A stretch of DNA of 64,000 nt from Thiobacillus sp. (lineage in GTDB: Bacteria > Pseudomonadota > Gammaproteobacteria > Burkholderiales > Thiobacillaceae), in NCBI GenBank assembly GCA_021166845.1, contig JAJPEP010000064.1:24224-88223 (forward strand). Reading direction: 5' to 3'. The notes below the pieces were generated by a model. The model was not told the origin of the DNA, did not search any database, and saw only the letters and a list, made by a program, of their open reading frames with translations. The translations under genes and the position numbers were made by a program. Positions 8,980 through 18,313 of this stretch are shown here, one piece after another (positions within the stretch are counted from its first letter, which is position 1; each line of letters opens with the position of its first letter).

Positions 8980-10236
8980 ATGAAGCGCTTCATTCTTTGG
9001 TGCGCGCTGTTCACGATGCTGGCCGGGCTCACCGTGCTGCCCTGGCTGATGCTGGACGATGCGCCGGCGATCGAGCCCCCCGCCGAATTTCGCCGCACCG
9101 ACCTGGCCTGGGTCAGATCGCTGTTCCAGAAGCACGACCCGCGCCGGCAGACGCCCGATGTGATTCAAAGCATCCAGCTCGACGAGGCCGAACTCAACCG
9201 CCTGCTCAATTACGCGGTCGAGCTGCGCCAGGTCAGCGGCATCGCCGCCGAGCTCACGCCCGGCCTGGCCACCCTCACCGCCACCATGGCGATTCCGCGC
9301 AACCCGTTTGGCCGCTATCTCAACCTCACCGCCGACGTGGCGGATGTCCCCGACGGCATTCGCATCCGGAGCCTGCGGCTGGGCAGCCTGCCGCTGCCGG
9401 GCGCGCTGGCCGACGGGATTGCGCGCCTGGCGCACCGCTGGCTGCGCCGCGACGAAACCTACGCTTCGCTGGCCGATGCGTTTTCCCGGGTGAATTTCGA
9501 CGAAAACCAGGCCACCCTGGACTACCGCTGGCATCCCATCCTGCTAACCCGGCTGGAACGAAAAAGCGCTGACCTGCTGATCGCGCCGGAAGACCAGGCA
9601 CGCATGCTGGTCTATGCCGAGCTTTTGAATGCCCTGCTGAAACCTCACCCGCACGGCAGCACTGTACCGCTGGTGCAGGTTGTCGCGCCGCTGTTTGCCC
9701 ACGCGCACGCACGCGGCGGCAACGCGGACGAGGAAAATAGTGCGGCGCTCACCGCGCTCGCTGCGTATCTGGCCGGCATCAGCCTGCCCAGGCTGCTGGA
9801 AGGCGACAGCCAGTCGATCCGGCGGGCGCCGCGTGTGCTGTTGTCGCTGAACGGGCGGCGCGATTTTGCCGAACACTTCGTGATTTCAGCCGCGCTCGCC
9901 GTCAATGCCGGCAGCCGGCTGACCAATGCCATCGGCCTGATCAAGGAAGAAGAAGACGCCGACAAGGGATCGGGCTTCAGCTTCACCGATCTGGCCGCCA
10001 ACCGCGCCGGGATCAAGCTGGGCGAACTTGCCACCGGCGGCGGCGCCGCACGCGTACAGCAACGGCTGGCCTCCGCCCGCAGCGATAACGACTTGCTGCC
10101 GGATTTTCGCGATCTGCCGGAATTCATGTCGCAGGCCGAGTTCGACCGCCGCTTCGGCCCCATCGGCAGCCCCCGTTACCAGAAAGTCATCGACCGCATC
10201 GACGCACGACTGGGCGCGCATCCGCTTGCACAGTAA
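8980..10236 (+). CDS. Conserved hypothetical protein with N-terminal membrane anchor
   Basis: A 418-residue protein with one hydrophobic segment at about 4-24 (FILWCALFTMLAGLTVLPWL), so probably anchored in the inner membrane with most of the chain in the periplasm. No enzymatic motif was recognised. The C-terminal part has the acidic run KEEEDADKGSGFSFTDLAAN and the segment FDRRFGPIGSPRYQKVIDRI. Length, codon use and absence of stops support a real gene. It sits alone between purT and typA. Its function is unknown to me. Confidence 0.8.
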   Translation: MKRFILWCALFTMLAGLTVLPWLMLDDAPAIEPPAEFRRTDLAWVRSLFQKHDPRRQTPDVIQSIQLDEAELNRLLNYAVELRQVSGIAAELTPGLATLTATMAIPRNPFGRYLNLTADVADVPDGIRIRSLRLGSLPLPGALADGIARLAHRWLRRDETYASLADAFSRVNFDENQATLDYRWHPILLTRLERKSADLLIAPEDQARMLVYAELLNALLKPHPHGSTVPLVQVVAPLFAHAHARGGNADEENSAALTALAAYLAGISLPRLLEGDSQSIRRAPRVLLSLNGRRDFAEHFVISAALAVNAGSRLTNAIGLIKEEEDADKGSGFSFTDLAANRAGIKLGELATGGGAARVQQRLASARSDNDLLPDFRDLPEFMSQAEFDRRFGPIGSPRYQKVIDRIDARLGAHPLAQ

Positions 10237-10290
10237 ATAGTCAATAAACCCTGTTACAATGTTGGGTTTCCCGCATCACGGCCCTACATC

Positions 10291-12123
10291 ATGTCCCGCA
10301 AGCTCCGCAACATCGCCATCATCGCGCACGTCGACCATGGCAAAACCACGCTGGTCGACCAGCTCCTCAAACAGTCCGGCACCTTCCGCGACAACCAGGC
10401 GGTTGACGAGCGGGTGATGGACTCCAACGATCTGGAAAGGGAGCGCGGGATCACCATCCTGGCGAAGAACACCGCCATCATGTACGGCGACCACCACATC
10501 AACATCGTCGACACCCCTGGCCACGCCGACTTCGGCGGTGAAGTCGAGCGCGTGCTCGGCATGGTCGATGGCGTGGTGCTGCTGGTCGATGCGGTCGAAG
10601 GCCCGATGCCGCAGACGCGCTTCGTCACCAAGAAGGCGCTGGCGCTGGGCCTCAAGCCCATCGTCGTGATCAACAAGGTCGACCGCCCCGGTTCACGCCC
10701 GGACTGGGTCGTCGACCAGACCTTCGACCTGTTCGACAAGCTCGGCGCGACCGACGAGCAGCTCGACTTCCCGATCATCTACGCTTCCGGCCTCAACGGC
10801 TGGGCATGCATGGACATGAAGGACGCGCCGTCGCATGGCGGAACCGCTGCCGACATGGTGCCGCTGTTCGATACCGTGCTGACTCACGTTCCCACCCCGC
10901 CCGGCTCGCCCGACGCGCCGCTGCAACTGCAGATCGCCGCGCTCGATTATTCGACCTACACCGGCCGTCTCGGCGTTGGCCGCGTGCTTAACGGCCGCAT
11001 CAAGCCCGGCATGCCGGTCGTGGTGATGAACCACGAAGAGCAGGTTGCAACCGGCCGCATCAACCAGGTGCTCGGCTTCAAGGGTCTGGACCGGGTACCG
11101 GTGGAAGAAGCCGAAGCCGGCGACATCATCATCATTTCCGGCCTGGACACCATCGGCATCGGCGTCACCATCTGCGACCGCGAAAACCCGGTCGGCCTTC
11201 CCGTGCTGCCGGTTGACGAACCGACGCTGAACATGGACTTCATGGTCAACGCTTCGCCGCTGGCCGGCACCGAAGGCAAGTTCGTCACCAGCCGCCAGAT
11301 CCGCGATCGCCTGGCCAAGGAACTGCTGGTCAACGTCGCCTTGCGCGTCGATGAAACCGGCGATGCCGACGTCTTCCGCGTCTCCGGCCGCGGCGAACTG
11401 CACCTCACCATCCTGCTGGAAAACATGCGTCGCGAAGGCTTCGAGCTGGCTGTCGGCAAGCCGCGCGTGGTGTACAAGGAAATCAACGGCGAGAAATGCG
11501 AGCCGTATGAAAACCTCACCATCGACCTGGAAGACGAGCACCAGGGCGGCGTAATGGAAGAAATCGGCCGCCGCCGCGGCGAGCTGACCAACATGGAGTC
11601 CGACGGCAAGGGCCGCACCCGGCTGGAATACCACATTCCCGCACGCGGCCTGATCGGCTTTCAGTCCGACTTCATGACGATGACGCGCGGCACCGGCCTG
11701 ATGAGCCACGTGTTCGACGACTACGGTCCGGTGAAAGCCGACCTGCCCGGCCGCCACAACGGCGTGCTGGTCAGCCAGGACAACGGCGAAGCCGTGGCCT
11801 ATGCCTTGTGGAAACTGGAAGACCGCGGCCGCATGTTCGTCAGCCCCGGCGACAAGCTGTACGAAGGCATGATCATCGGCATCCACAGCCGCGACAACGA
11901 CCTGGTGGTCAACCCGATCAAGGGCAAGCAGCTCACCAACGTCCGTTCGTCCGGCACCGACGAAGCGGTGCGCCTGACCACGCCGATCAAGCTGACGCTG
12001 GAATCCGCCGTGGAATTCATCGACGACGACGAACTGGTCGAGATCACGCCGAAGTCGATCCGTATCCGCAAGCGCTACCTGCAGGAGCATGAGCGCAAAA
12101 AAGCATCGCGCGCAGCGGCGTAA
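10291..12123 (+). CDS. typA: Ribosome-associated GTPase TypA/BipA
   Basis: A translational GTPase related to EF-G and LepA, involved in 50S assembly and stress adaptation. At 610 residues it has the usual length. The P-loop [15 protein letters not shown] is at about 12-26. RERGITI (switch I), [14 protein letters not shown] (switch II) and [10 protein letters not shown] (guanine specificity) follow. The C-terminal BipA part includes [13 protein letters not shown] and [15 protein letters not shown] hairpin terminator follows its stop codon. Confidence 0.97.
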   Translation: MSRKLRNIAIIAHVDHGKTTLVDQLLKQSGTFRDNQAVDERVMDSNDLERERGITILAKNTAIMYGDHHINIVDTPGHADFGGEVERVLGMVDGVVLLVDAVEGPMPQTRFVTKKALALGLKPIVVINKVDRPGSRPDWVVDQTFDLFDKLGATDEQLDFPIIYASGLNGWACMDMKDAPSHGGTAADMVPLFDTVLTHVPTPPGSPDAPLQLQIAALDYSTYTGRLGVGRVLNGRIKPGMPVVVMNHEEQVATGRINQVLGFKGLDRVPVEEAEAGDIIIISGLDTIGIGVTICDRENPVGLPVLPVDEPTLNMDFMVNASPLAGTEGKFVTSRQIRDRLAKELLVNVALRVDETGDADVFRVSGRGELHLTILLENMRREGFELAVGKPRVVYKEINGEKCEPYENLTIDLEDEHQGGVMEEIGRRRGELTNMESDGKGRTRLEYHIPARGLIGFQSDFMTMTRGTGLMSHVFDDYGPVKADLPGRHNGVLVSQDNGEAVAYALWKLEDRGRMFVSPGDKLYEGMIIGIHSRDNDLVVNPIKGKQLTNVRSSGTDEAVRLTTPIKLTLESAVEFIDDDELVEITPKSIRIRKRYLQEHERKKASRAAA

Positions 12124-12156
12124 GCCCAACCCGGCCTTGCGCCGGGCTGCGTGACG

Positions 12157-12185
12157 AAAAGCCCGGCTTCGCGCCGGGCTTTTTT
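12157..12185 (+). terminator. Rho-independent terminator after typA
   Basis: AAAAGCCCGGC, a short TTC loop and GCGCCGGGCTTTTTT form a strong GC hairpin with a T run, about 33 bases after the typA stop. A weaker hairpin of the same base composition (CCCGGC...GCCGGG) precedes it. Confidence 0.9.
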
Positions 12186-12212
12186 ACATGGGTCGCGGGT
12201 AAAATCGACGCC

Positions 12213-13505
12213 ATGCGCCCAATAGAAATCGGCCTCCTCGTCGGCCTTGCCGCCCTTATTTTCGCGACGGTTTTCCTGCTGCTGCGCATCCATGCGCTGC
12301 GGCGGGAACAAACCGGGCTGCCCGCCTTGCTGACGCAGGACATGGAAGCCCGTCATCGCGCGGTGTTGACCGACCTGCACGCGGGCCTCGCGCAGCAGTC
12401 CGACCGCATGCAGGGCCAGCTGGCGGCCCTGCAGATCGCGCAGACCGAGCGGCTGGCGGAAACCCGGGAAACCGTCACCAGCCACCTCGGCCAGTTCCAG
12501 GCCGCGATGCTGGCAAAGCTGATCGAGCAGGGACGCGCCGAGCAAGGCATGCTGCAGGACACGCTGAAAGGCATGACCGCGCAGTTCAGCGAGCGCGTGC
12601 AGCAGCTGTCGCGGACGGTCGACGGCCGGCTCAACGAAATCTCCGGCAAGGTCGCCGAGCGGCTCGACGAAGGCTTCAAGAAAACCAATGAGACCTTTAC
12701 CTCGGTGATGTCGCGGCTGGCGGTGATCGACGAGGCGCAGAAGAAGATCGAGGGGCTGGCGTCCAACGTCGTGTCGTTGCAGGAGATATTGGGTGACAAG
12801 CGCTCGCGCGGCGCCTTCGGCGAAGTCCAGCTGGAAGCGCTGGTGCGGAACAGCCTGCCGCCCGATGCTTATGCATTCCAGCACACCCTGAAAAGCGGCG
12901 CGCGTGCCGATTGTGTGCTGATCCTGCCCGAGCCGACCGGCACGGTGTGCGTCGACTCCAAGTTCCCGCTGGAAAACTACAGCCGCATGTTCGACGACAG
13001 CCTGCCGGCGACCGAGCGCGATGCGGCCAAGCGGCAGTTCAAGACGGACGTCAAAAAACATGTCGACGACATCGCCGCGAAATACATCGTCGCCGGCGAA
13101 ACCTCGGACGGCGCGGTGATGTTCCTGCCAGCCGAGGCGGTGTTTGCGGAAATCCACGCCTACCATCCGGATCTGGTCGAGCACGCACAGAAAAAGCGCG
13201 TGTGGCTGACCTCGCCGACCACGCTGATGGCAGTGCTGAACACCGCGCGGGCGGTGATCCGCGATTCCGAGACCCGGCGCATGGCGCACGTGATCAAGGA
13301 CGAGCTCTCCAAGCTGGCAAAGGACTTCGCGCGCTTCGACGAGCGCATGAAAAAGCTCGCCTCCCACATCGAGCAGGCCAACAAGGACGTGGGCGAGGTG
13401 CGCATCTCCAGCGACAAGATCAGCCGCCGCTTCCAGCAGATCGAGCGGGTCGAACTCGACCATCCGGACGCGGACGCCGCGCGCCTGCTCGACGCCGACG
13501 AATGA
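12213..13505 (+). CDS. rmuC: DNA recombination protein RmuC
   Basis: RmuC proteins limit inversions between short repeats and carry a restriction-endonuclease-like fold. The 430-residue protein has an N-terminal membrane helix (about 6-24) and a long coiled coil to about residue 190. The RmuC core follows, with GAFGEVQLEALVRN, CVDSKFPLENYSRM and ETSDGAVMFLPAEAVFAEI. All are standard for the family. The metallopeptidase mtfA starts four bases after its stop. Confidence 0.95.
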   Translation: MRPIEIGLLVGLAALIFATVFLLLRIHALRREQTGLPALLTQDMEARHRAVLTDLHAGLAQQSDRMQGQLAALQIAQTERLAETRETVTSHLGQFQAAMLAKLIEQGRAEQGMLQDTLKGMTAQFSERVQQLSRTVDGRLNEISGKVAERLDEGFKKTNETFTSVMSRLAVIDEAQKKIEGLASNVVSLQEILGDKRSRGAFGEVQLEALVRNSLPPDAYAFQHTLKSGARADCVLILPEPTGTVCVDSKFPLENYSRMFDDSLPATERDAAKRQFKTDVKKHVDDIAAKYIVAGETSDGAVMFLPAEAVFAEIHAYHPDLVEHAQKKRVWLTSPTTLMAVLNTARAVIRDSETRRMAHVIKDELSKLAKDFARFDERMKKLASHIEQANKDVGEVRISSDKISRRFQQIERVELDHPDADAARLLDADE

Positions 13506-13509
13506 GTCG

Positions 13510-14283
13510 ATGAACTGGTTCGCCCGCTGGCGGCGCGCCCGCCTTCTCGAACGGCATGCCATCCCGCCCGCGGCTTTCGACGCGACGGTCGCCGCCCTGC
13601 CGATCCTGCGCGGACTCGATGCCCCGGAGCGGACGCGCCTGCGCGAAGCCGCCAGCCTGTTCATCCACGACAAGACGTTTTCCGCCGCCGGCGGGGCGGA
13701 CGTCGACGATGCCACCCAATACATCATCGCCCTGCAGGCCTGCCTGCTGACGCTCAACCTCGGCGAGGACAGCTACCGCGGCTGGAGCGAGATCATTCTC
13801 TATCCCGACGAATTCCTGCGCGACCTCGAGGAAATCGATGAGGCCGGAGTAGTGCATCGCTCGCGCGACATCCTGGCGGGAGAGTCCTGGCACGGCGGGC
13901 CGCTGGTGCTGTCGATCGCCGACGTTGAAACCAGCGGCCAGGCCGACGGCGTCAACGTGGTGCTGCACGAGTTCGCGCACAAGCTCGACATGTTGAACGG
14001 CGACGCCAACGGCTTTCCGCCGCTGCATCGCGGCATGGATGCCGCCGCCTGGGCGAGCGACTTCAGCGCGGCTTATGAGGATTTGTGCGCCCGTGTCGAT
14101 GCGGGTGAGGACACGGCGATCGATCCCTACGCCACCGCCAACCCTGCCGAGTTTTTTGCGGTGCTGACCGAGGTGTTCTTCGAGACGCCACGCCTGCTCG
14201 ACGCCGAATACCCGGCGATTTACCGGCAGTTGCAGCAGTTCTACCGCCAGCATCCGCTGGCGCGACTGGAAGCCCATGCCTGA
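13510..14283 (+). CDS. mtfA: M90-family metallopeptidase MtfA
   Basis: A 257-residue zinc peptidase of the MtfA (Mlc-titration factor) family, whose members bind the repressor Mlc and have aminopeptidase activity. The zinc motif HEFAHKLDMLNG is near residue 154. The second zinc glutamate is probably in NPAEFFAVLTEVFFE. SYRGWSEIILYPDEF is typical of the family. It overlaps the aminotransferase start by eight bases. No Mlc/PTS gene is visible, so the regulatory role is unproven here. Confidence 0.92.
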   Translation: MNWFARWRRARLLERHAIPPAAFDATVAALPILRGLDAPERTRLREAASLFIHDKTFSAAGGADVDDATQYIIALQACLLTLNLGEDSYRGWSEIILYPDEFLRDLEEIDEAGVVHRSRDILAGESWHGGPLVLSIADVETSGQADGVNVVLHEFAHKLDMLNGDANGFPPLHRGMDAAAWASDFSAAYEDLCARVDAGEDTAIDPYATANPAEFFAVLTEVFFETPRLLDAEYPAIYRQLQQFYRQHPLARLEAHA

Positions 14284-15436
14284 GTCCCGCACCGCCGCCC
14301 GCGTGGCCGGCATCGCGCCGTTCCATGTGATGGACATCCTGGCGCGGGCGCAGGCGCTGGAAGCCGTCGGCTGCGACATCATCCATCTCGAAATCGGCGA
14401 GCCGGACTTCGCCACCCCCGTCCCCATCGTCGAGGCCGGAGTCGCCGCGCTGCGCGCCGGCCACACGCACTACACCGGCGCCCCGGGTCTGCCGGCACTG
14501 CGCGAAGCCATTGCCGGATTTTATGCAGGCCGCTGGCGGGCCGCGGTCGACCCCGCGCGCATCGTCGTCACCCCGGGTGCATCGGGTGCGCTGCTGCTGG
14601 CGCTCGGCTTGCTGGCCGGCCCCGGCGACGAGGTTCTGATGGCCGACCCCGGCTATCCCTGCAACCGCCATTTCGTCCGCTTTTGCGATGCGCGCGCCGT
14701 CACCGTTGCGGTCGATGCCGCCAGCGGCTTTCAGCTCACGCTCGAATCCATCCAGCGTCACGCCACCGCGGCCACCCGCGCCGTGCTGATCGCCAGCCCC
14801 TCCAACCCAACCGGCACCGTGATCGCTCCGGGCGAACTCGGACGCATCCACGACTGGTGCACCGCCCGCAGCGTGGCGCTAATCGTCGACGAGATCTACC
14901 TGGCGCTGACCTACGACGGCGCCGAGCACAGCGCCGCGCGCTGGGACGACGTCTTCGTCATCAACAGTTTCTCGAAATATTTCCTGATGACCGGCTGGCG
15001 GCTCGGCTGGCTGGTGGCGCCAGCCTGGGCCATGGCGGCGCTGGAGCGGCTGGCGCAGAACCTGTTTCTGGCGGCCTCCACCCCGGCGCAACATGCTGCG
15101 CTGGCGGCATTCTCGCCCGCAACCCTGGATGAGCTTGAAATCTGCAAGGCTGAATTGCGCGTACGCCGCGATTTCATGCTTCCCGCTCTGCGCGAACGCG
15201 GCTTCGTCATCCCCGCCCAACCGCAAGGAGCGTTTTATCTGTATGCCGACTGCAGCGCGCATACCGGCGACAGCTTCGGTTTTGCGCAGGCTTTGCTGGA
15301 ACAGGTCGGTGTGGCGGCGACTCCAGGCCTCGACTTTGGCCAGCACCAGCCGCAGCGCTATCTGCGCATCGCCTACACGCAGCCGCTTCCGCGCCTGGTT
15401 GAGGCCATAGCCAGACTGGACAGGTTTCTAACTTAA
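14276..15436 (+). CDS. Class I/II PLP-dependent aminotransferase
   Basis: A 386-residue fold-type I aminotransferase. HLEIGEPDFATP near the N-terminus, ASPSNPTGTVI, DEIYLALTYDG and NSFSKYFLMTGWRLGWLVAP (PLP lysine near residue 234) are all present. The C-terminal carboxylate-binding arginine lies in QRYLRIAYTQP. It is most like the aspartate/alanine aminotransferase branch, but the exact amino acid cannot be read from sequence alone. It is translationally coupled to mtfA and followed by a terminator. Confidence 0.9.
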   Translation: MPESRTAARVAGIAPFHVMDILARAQALEAVGCDIIHLEIGEPDFATPVPIVEAGVAALRAGHTHYTGAPGLPALREAIAGFYAGRWRAAVDPARIVVTPGASGALLLALGLLAGPGDEVLMADPGYPCNRHFVRFCDARAVTVAVDAASGFQLTLESIQRHATAATRAVLIASPSNPTGTVIAPGELGRIHDWCTARSVALIVDEIYLALTYDGAEHSAARWDDVFVINSFSKYFLMTGWRLGWLVAPAWAMAALERLAQNLFLAASTPAQHAALAAFSPATLDELEICKAELRVRRDFMLPALRERGFVIPAQPQGAFYLYADCSAHTGDSFGFAQALLEQVGVAATPGLDFGQHQPQRYLRIAYTQPLPRLVEAIARLDRFLT

Positions 15437-15475
15437 GTAGCGCACGTACCCGCCGCAGCAAAACACAGGCGAAAA

Positions 15476-15500
15476 AAAACCGGCCAGAAGGCCGGTTTTT
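15476..15500. terminator. Bidirectional terminator
   Basis: AAAAACCGGCC-AGAA-GGCCGGTTTTT is a perfect stem with A and T runs on its two sides. It can end transcription of the aminotransferase on the + strand and of the lipoprotein on the - strand. Confidence 0.9.
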
Positions 15501-15517
15501 AGTTCCTTGACCCGGAA

Positions 15518-15745
15518 TTACTGGGCAGCAGGAGCGGGAGCCGCTTCGCCTTCGGCAGGAGCAGCTTCGGCAGGAGCGGCTTCAGCAGGAGCGGCTTCTT
15601 CCATAGCGGGCGCTTCGGCAGCAGGCGCTTCAGCAGCGGGGGCTTCAGCAGCAGGTGCTTCGGCAGGCGCAGCGGCTTCTTCTTTTTGGCCACAGGCGGT
15701 CATGGAAACAGCCAGCAGAGCAGCCAGGAGGACGGAATATTTCAT
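15518..15745 (-). CDS. Small Ala/Pro/Glu-rich lipoprotein
   Basis: A 75-residue lipoprotein: the lipobox VSMTAC places the lipidated cysteine at 18, followed by GQKEE. The mature part is almost only Ala, Pro and Glu with a tandem APAAE repeat (APAAEAPAAEAPAAE), giving a flexible acidic tail. Similar small proteins are common in betaproteobacteria and have no assigned function. Strong terminator downstream and an AT-rich leader upstream support a single-gene unit. The repeat could vary in number by slippage. Confidence 0.8.
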   Translation of the reverse strand: MKYSVLLAALLAVSMTACGQKEEAAAPAEAPAAEAPAAEAPAAEAPAMEEAAPAEAAPAEAAPAEGEAAPAPAAQ

Positions 15746-15936
15746 TTGATTTCCCTTAAATTACAATATATTAAAACCCACACCAGAGATCGGTCCGGGA
15801 CTTGTGATCCAGCCGACGCGCGGATTCTAGCAAATCGGCAAAAGAAAACCACAATCTATTAAATTTCTTCTGTTGCAGGGAAAATGTGTTGCCGGATAAC
15901 AACAAGTCCGGCGAGAAGCGAAGACATGCGAAGGCC

Positions 15937-16120
15937 TCATGGCGCGGACAAGCCGCTGCGCTCAAGCAAAAAACGGATGACTTCAGTGAATTCCCCTTGT
16001 TCCAGCGCATTCCGATACGCCATCCGCTTTCCTGCCCCCCTTCCCTCGGCGCGACTCATCCGCCCATGCGCCGGCCGATACGGCCAGCAGTCCCAACAGC
16101 ATCCATCCTGTCCGCATCAT
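15937..16120 (-). pseudogene. Frameshifted small exported protein
   Basis: Reading from ATGATG gives a clean signal peptide, MMRTGWMLLGLLAVSAGAWA, then the frame ends early. Removing one G from a GGGGGG run near residue 28 restores a 60-residue reading that continues RMAYRNALEQGEFTEVIRFL and ends LERSGLSAP. The restored part resembles the first helix of PepSY-type periplasmic proteins. The rest of the 15746-16208 gap holds no other gene I can support. A sequencing error in the G run is an alternative. Confidence 0.4.
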
Positions 16121-16208
16121 GCATCCTTTCATGTAACCCGAATCACCCACCCGCGCCAACCGCGCCTACATTTTTGAACAGGCATTTCAATGGACATCCG
16201 GGATCGTG

Positions 16209-17060
16209 TCACTTGAAAAGCGCGGCCACGGCCTCCGCATCCAGCACATATTCATGGTTGCAGACATCGTCGTGCACCCGGATTTCGCCATGCTCGGCGA
16301 GGATGGACTCGCATGCCGCGCGTCCCACGCTGCGCAGCATGGAATAGATCTTGGCCGGATCATACGGGCAGTGGTAGCTGACCGGGCGCGGGTCGTACAC
16401 GCGCACGTCCTCTTCCGGGAACAGCCGCTCGATCAGTTTGATCGAGCCGAGGTCGAGCAATTCCTCCGCCCGCACGGTGCCGGCCAGGATCTGCACCCGG
16501 TTCCAGCCGTCGGCGTCGCGCTCATCCGCGCCAGGCAGCGCTTGCAGGAACAGGCCCGCGGCGGTCTCGTGGCTGGCCGCCAGCCACAGGCGCGTAGGCG
16601 TCTGCTCGGACTGCGTCAGGTAATGCTCGAACACCGCCGCCACGTTATCGCCCTGCAGCGGCACATGGCTCTGGTAGGGCTGGCGCATGCCTGCGGTGTC
16701 GAGGGTGAGGGTCAACGCGCCATCGCCCAGCAGGGCCGGCAGACTGCCCGCGGAGACTTCCGGCGCGCTGCGCGCCATACCGCGCAAACGCAGCTGCTCG
16801 TCGCAGTCCATCACCAGCAGCGATACCGCGCCTTCGCCGCGCAACTGAAAGGTCAGTCGTCCGGCTTGCTTGAGGTTGGCGGTAATCAGCGTGGCCACCG
16901 CCGCCAGCTGGCCCAGGAGCTCGACAACGGGTTCGGGATAATCGCGCCCCGCGATCATCTCGCGCCAGGCGGGACCGAGCAGCACCCAGGCGCCGCGGAT
17001 GTCGAGCTGCTCGAACAGAAAACCGCGCACGCGGCTGGACTGGACGTCGGCCGGGTTCAA
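16209..17060 (-). CDS. hslO: Hsp33-like redox chaperone HslO, zinc cysteines partly lost
   Basis: A 283-residue Hsp33-family protein. The core is recognisable: RVRGFLFEQLDIRGAWVLLG, GRLTFQLRGEGAVSLLVMDC and NRVQILAGTVRAEELL. Normal Hsp33 ends with C-x-C and C-x-x-C that bind zinc and switch on the chaperone under oxidation. Here they read Y229-H-C231 and D264-D-V-C267, so the first cysteine of each pair is missing. The preferred start is TTG overlapping the stop of the VWA gene (TTGA), giving MNPADVQSSRVRGF. The redox switch is probably altered or lost. Confidence 0.82.
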   Translation of the reverse strand: MNPADVQSSRVRGFLFEQLDIRGAWVLLGPAWREMIAGRDYPEPVVELLGQLAAVATLITANLKQAGRLTFQLRGEGAVSLLVMDCDEQLRLRGMARSAPEVSAGSLPALLGDGALTLTLDTAGMRQPYQSHVPLQGDNVAAVFEHYLTQSEQTPTRLWLAASHETAAGLFLQALPGADERDADGWNRVQILAGTVRAEELLDLGSIKLIERLFPEEDVRVYDPRPVSYHCPYDPAKIYSMLRSVGRAACESILAEHGEIRVHDDVCNHEYVLDAEAVAALFK

Positions 17061-18313
17061 TTGAGTTGCACCCGCTCGCCCCAGGGCACCGCGCCCTTGC
17101 CCTTGACCAGCCAGATGACCGGGTAATTCGGCGGCGTCTTGGGGAAGTCGCCCTCGGCATCGGTGAAATACACCAGCATGTTGGGGCTGCGATTTTCGTG
17201 TTCGACCCAGTCGAACACCGGGCGGAAATCGGTGCCGCCACCGCCCGCGATCCCGGCGGGAAGCTGCATGGTGTCCCACGGCTCGAATTCCCACGGCGCA
17301 TTTTCGGCAATGTGGTTGTCGCACGCCAGCAGCGTCACGCGCGCACGCACCTGGCCTTTCAGCGCGTCGAGCTCGGAGACGAATTGGCGCAGTTCGTCGT
17401 CGCCGATCGAACCGCTGGTGTCGATCGCCGCCACCACCTCGATGCCCTCGCTCGACAGGCGCGGCAGCAGCGCGTCGCCCTCGCGCCGCGATGGCCGGCG
17501 CCACGAATAGTCGTCGCGCTGGTTCACCGCGAAGAAGCGCGCCAACAACGCGCGCCACGGCAGGCTGGGCGCCAAGAGGCCGTCGACCCAGCGCATCATC
17601 GACTGCGACAGCTTTCCGGCCTGGCGCGCGGCCTGGGCGGCGGCGGCCAGCCGGTTCTTCCACTGCTCGGCGAGTTCCTCGCGCTCGGACGGCGACAGTT
17701 CGTTGGGCTTTTGCGAAGCCTGGCTGCCGCTGCCCTCCTTTTCCTCGGCTTCGCTCTGGCCTTCCAAACCCCGCCCACCCGATTCGCCGGCGTCTGGATT
17801 GTCCTGACGCTGGTTCTCGTCAGGGCTGGCACCGGACTCATCATCGCTGTCGAAGATGTGCTGATCGAAGGATTCCTCCGGCGTGTCCTCGGGAATCAGC
17901 GGGTAGATTTCCTCCGCCGACAGGGTCATGAAGTTCTGATCGGCGAGGATGCCGTGCAGCGGCGGCTTCATGCCTTCCTCGATCAGAATGAGGTTGACCG
18001 CATGGTCGCAGGCCACGTCCCAGCGCCGCTTTACCCGGTGATTGCGGCGGTGGGGGTGGCCCATGGCGCAGTGCATCGCCTCGTGCGCCAGCACGAACTG
18101 GGTCTGCGCGAGGTTGAGGTTTTCGATGAACGCGGGATTGAAATAAAAGGCCTGCGCGTCGGTGCCGGTGGTGGTGCACCAGTCGCCGCCGGGTTTCAGC
18201 GGCAGATGCATCACCAGTGCGCCGAGGAAAGGGCGCTCCATGATGAGACGGGTGCGCGCAGCCGCGAGCTTGGTGAGGATCGGCTGCAGGGCGTCAGGTT
18301 GCTCAGTGCTCAT
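17057..18313 (-). CDS. VWA-like / putative metallopeptidase domain protein (DUF2201 type)
   Basis: A 418-residue protein. The N-terminal domain carries LAHEAMHCAMGH (HExxH at 77-81 plus His86), a metallopeptidase-like site. A charged linker rich in Glu, Asp, Ser and Gln covers about 150-215. The C-terminal von Willebrand-A-like domain has VAAIDTSGSIGDDE near residue 297 (MIDAS-type D-x-S-x-S). Such proteins pair with MoxR ATPases as here, where the two genes overlap by 11 bases; the pair probably acts as an ATP-driven maturation or chaperone device. The true target is unknown. Confidence 0.9.
   Translation of the reverse strand: MSTEQPDALQPILTKLAAARTRLIMERPFLGALVMHLPLKPGGDWCTTTGTDAQAFYFNPAFIENLNLAQTQFVLAHEAMHCAMGHPHRRNHRVKRRWDVACDHAVNLILIEEGMKPPLHGILADQNFMTLSAEEIYPLIPEDTPEESFDQHIFDSDDESGASPDENQRQDNPDAGESGGRGLEGQSEAEEKEGSGSQASQKPNELSPSEREELAEQWKNRLAAAAQAARQAGKLSQSMMRWVDGLLAPSLPWRALLARFFAVNQRDDYSWRRPSRREGDALLPRLSSEGIEVVAAIDTSGSIGDDELRQFVSELDALKGQVRARVTLLACDNHIAENAPWEFEPWDTMQLPAGIAGGGGTDFRPVFDWVEHENRSPNMLVYFTDAEGDFPKTPPNYPVIWLVKGKGAVPWGERVQLN

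Noticed and set aside
15884..16347. Plus-strand open frames in the gap after the lipoprotein
   Set aside because: They have no ribosome site or similarity and lie opposite the signal-peptide relic on the minus strand.
16209..17663. A longer 484-residue reading for the Hsp33-like gene
   Set aside because: The first 200 residues are the shifted frame of the VWA gene and have no similarity; the Hsp33 part begins at the TTG overlapping that gene's stop.
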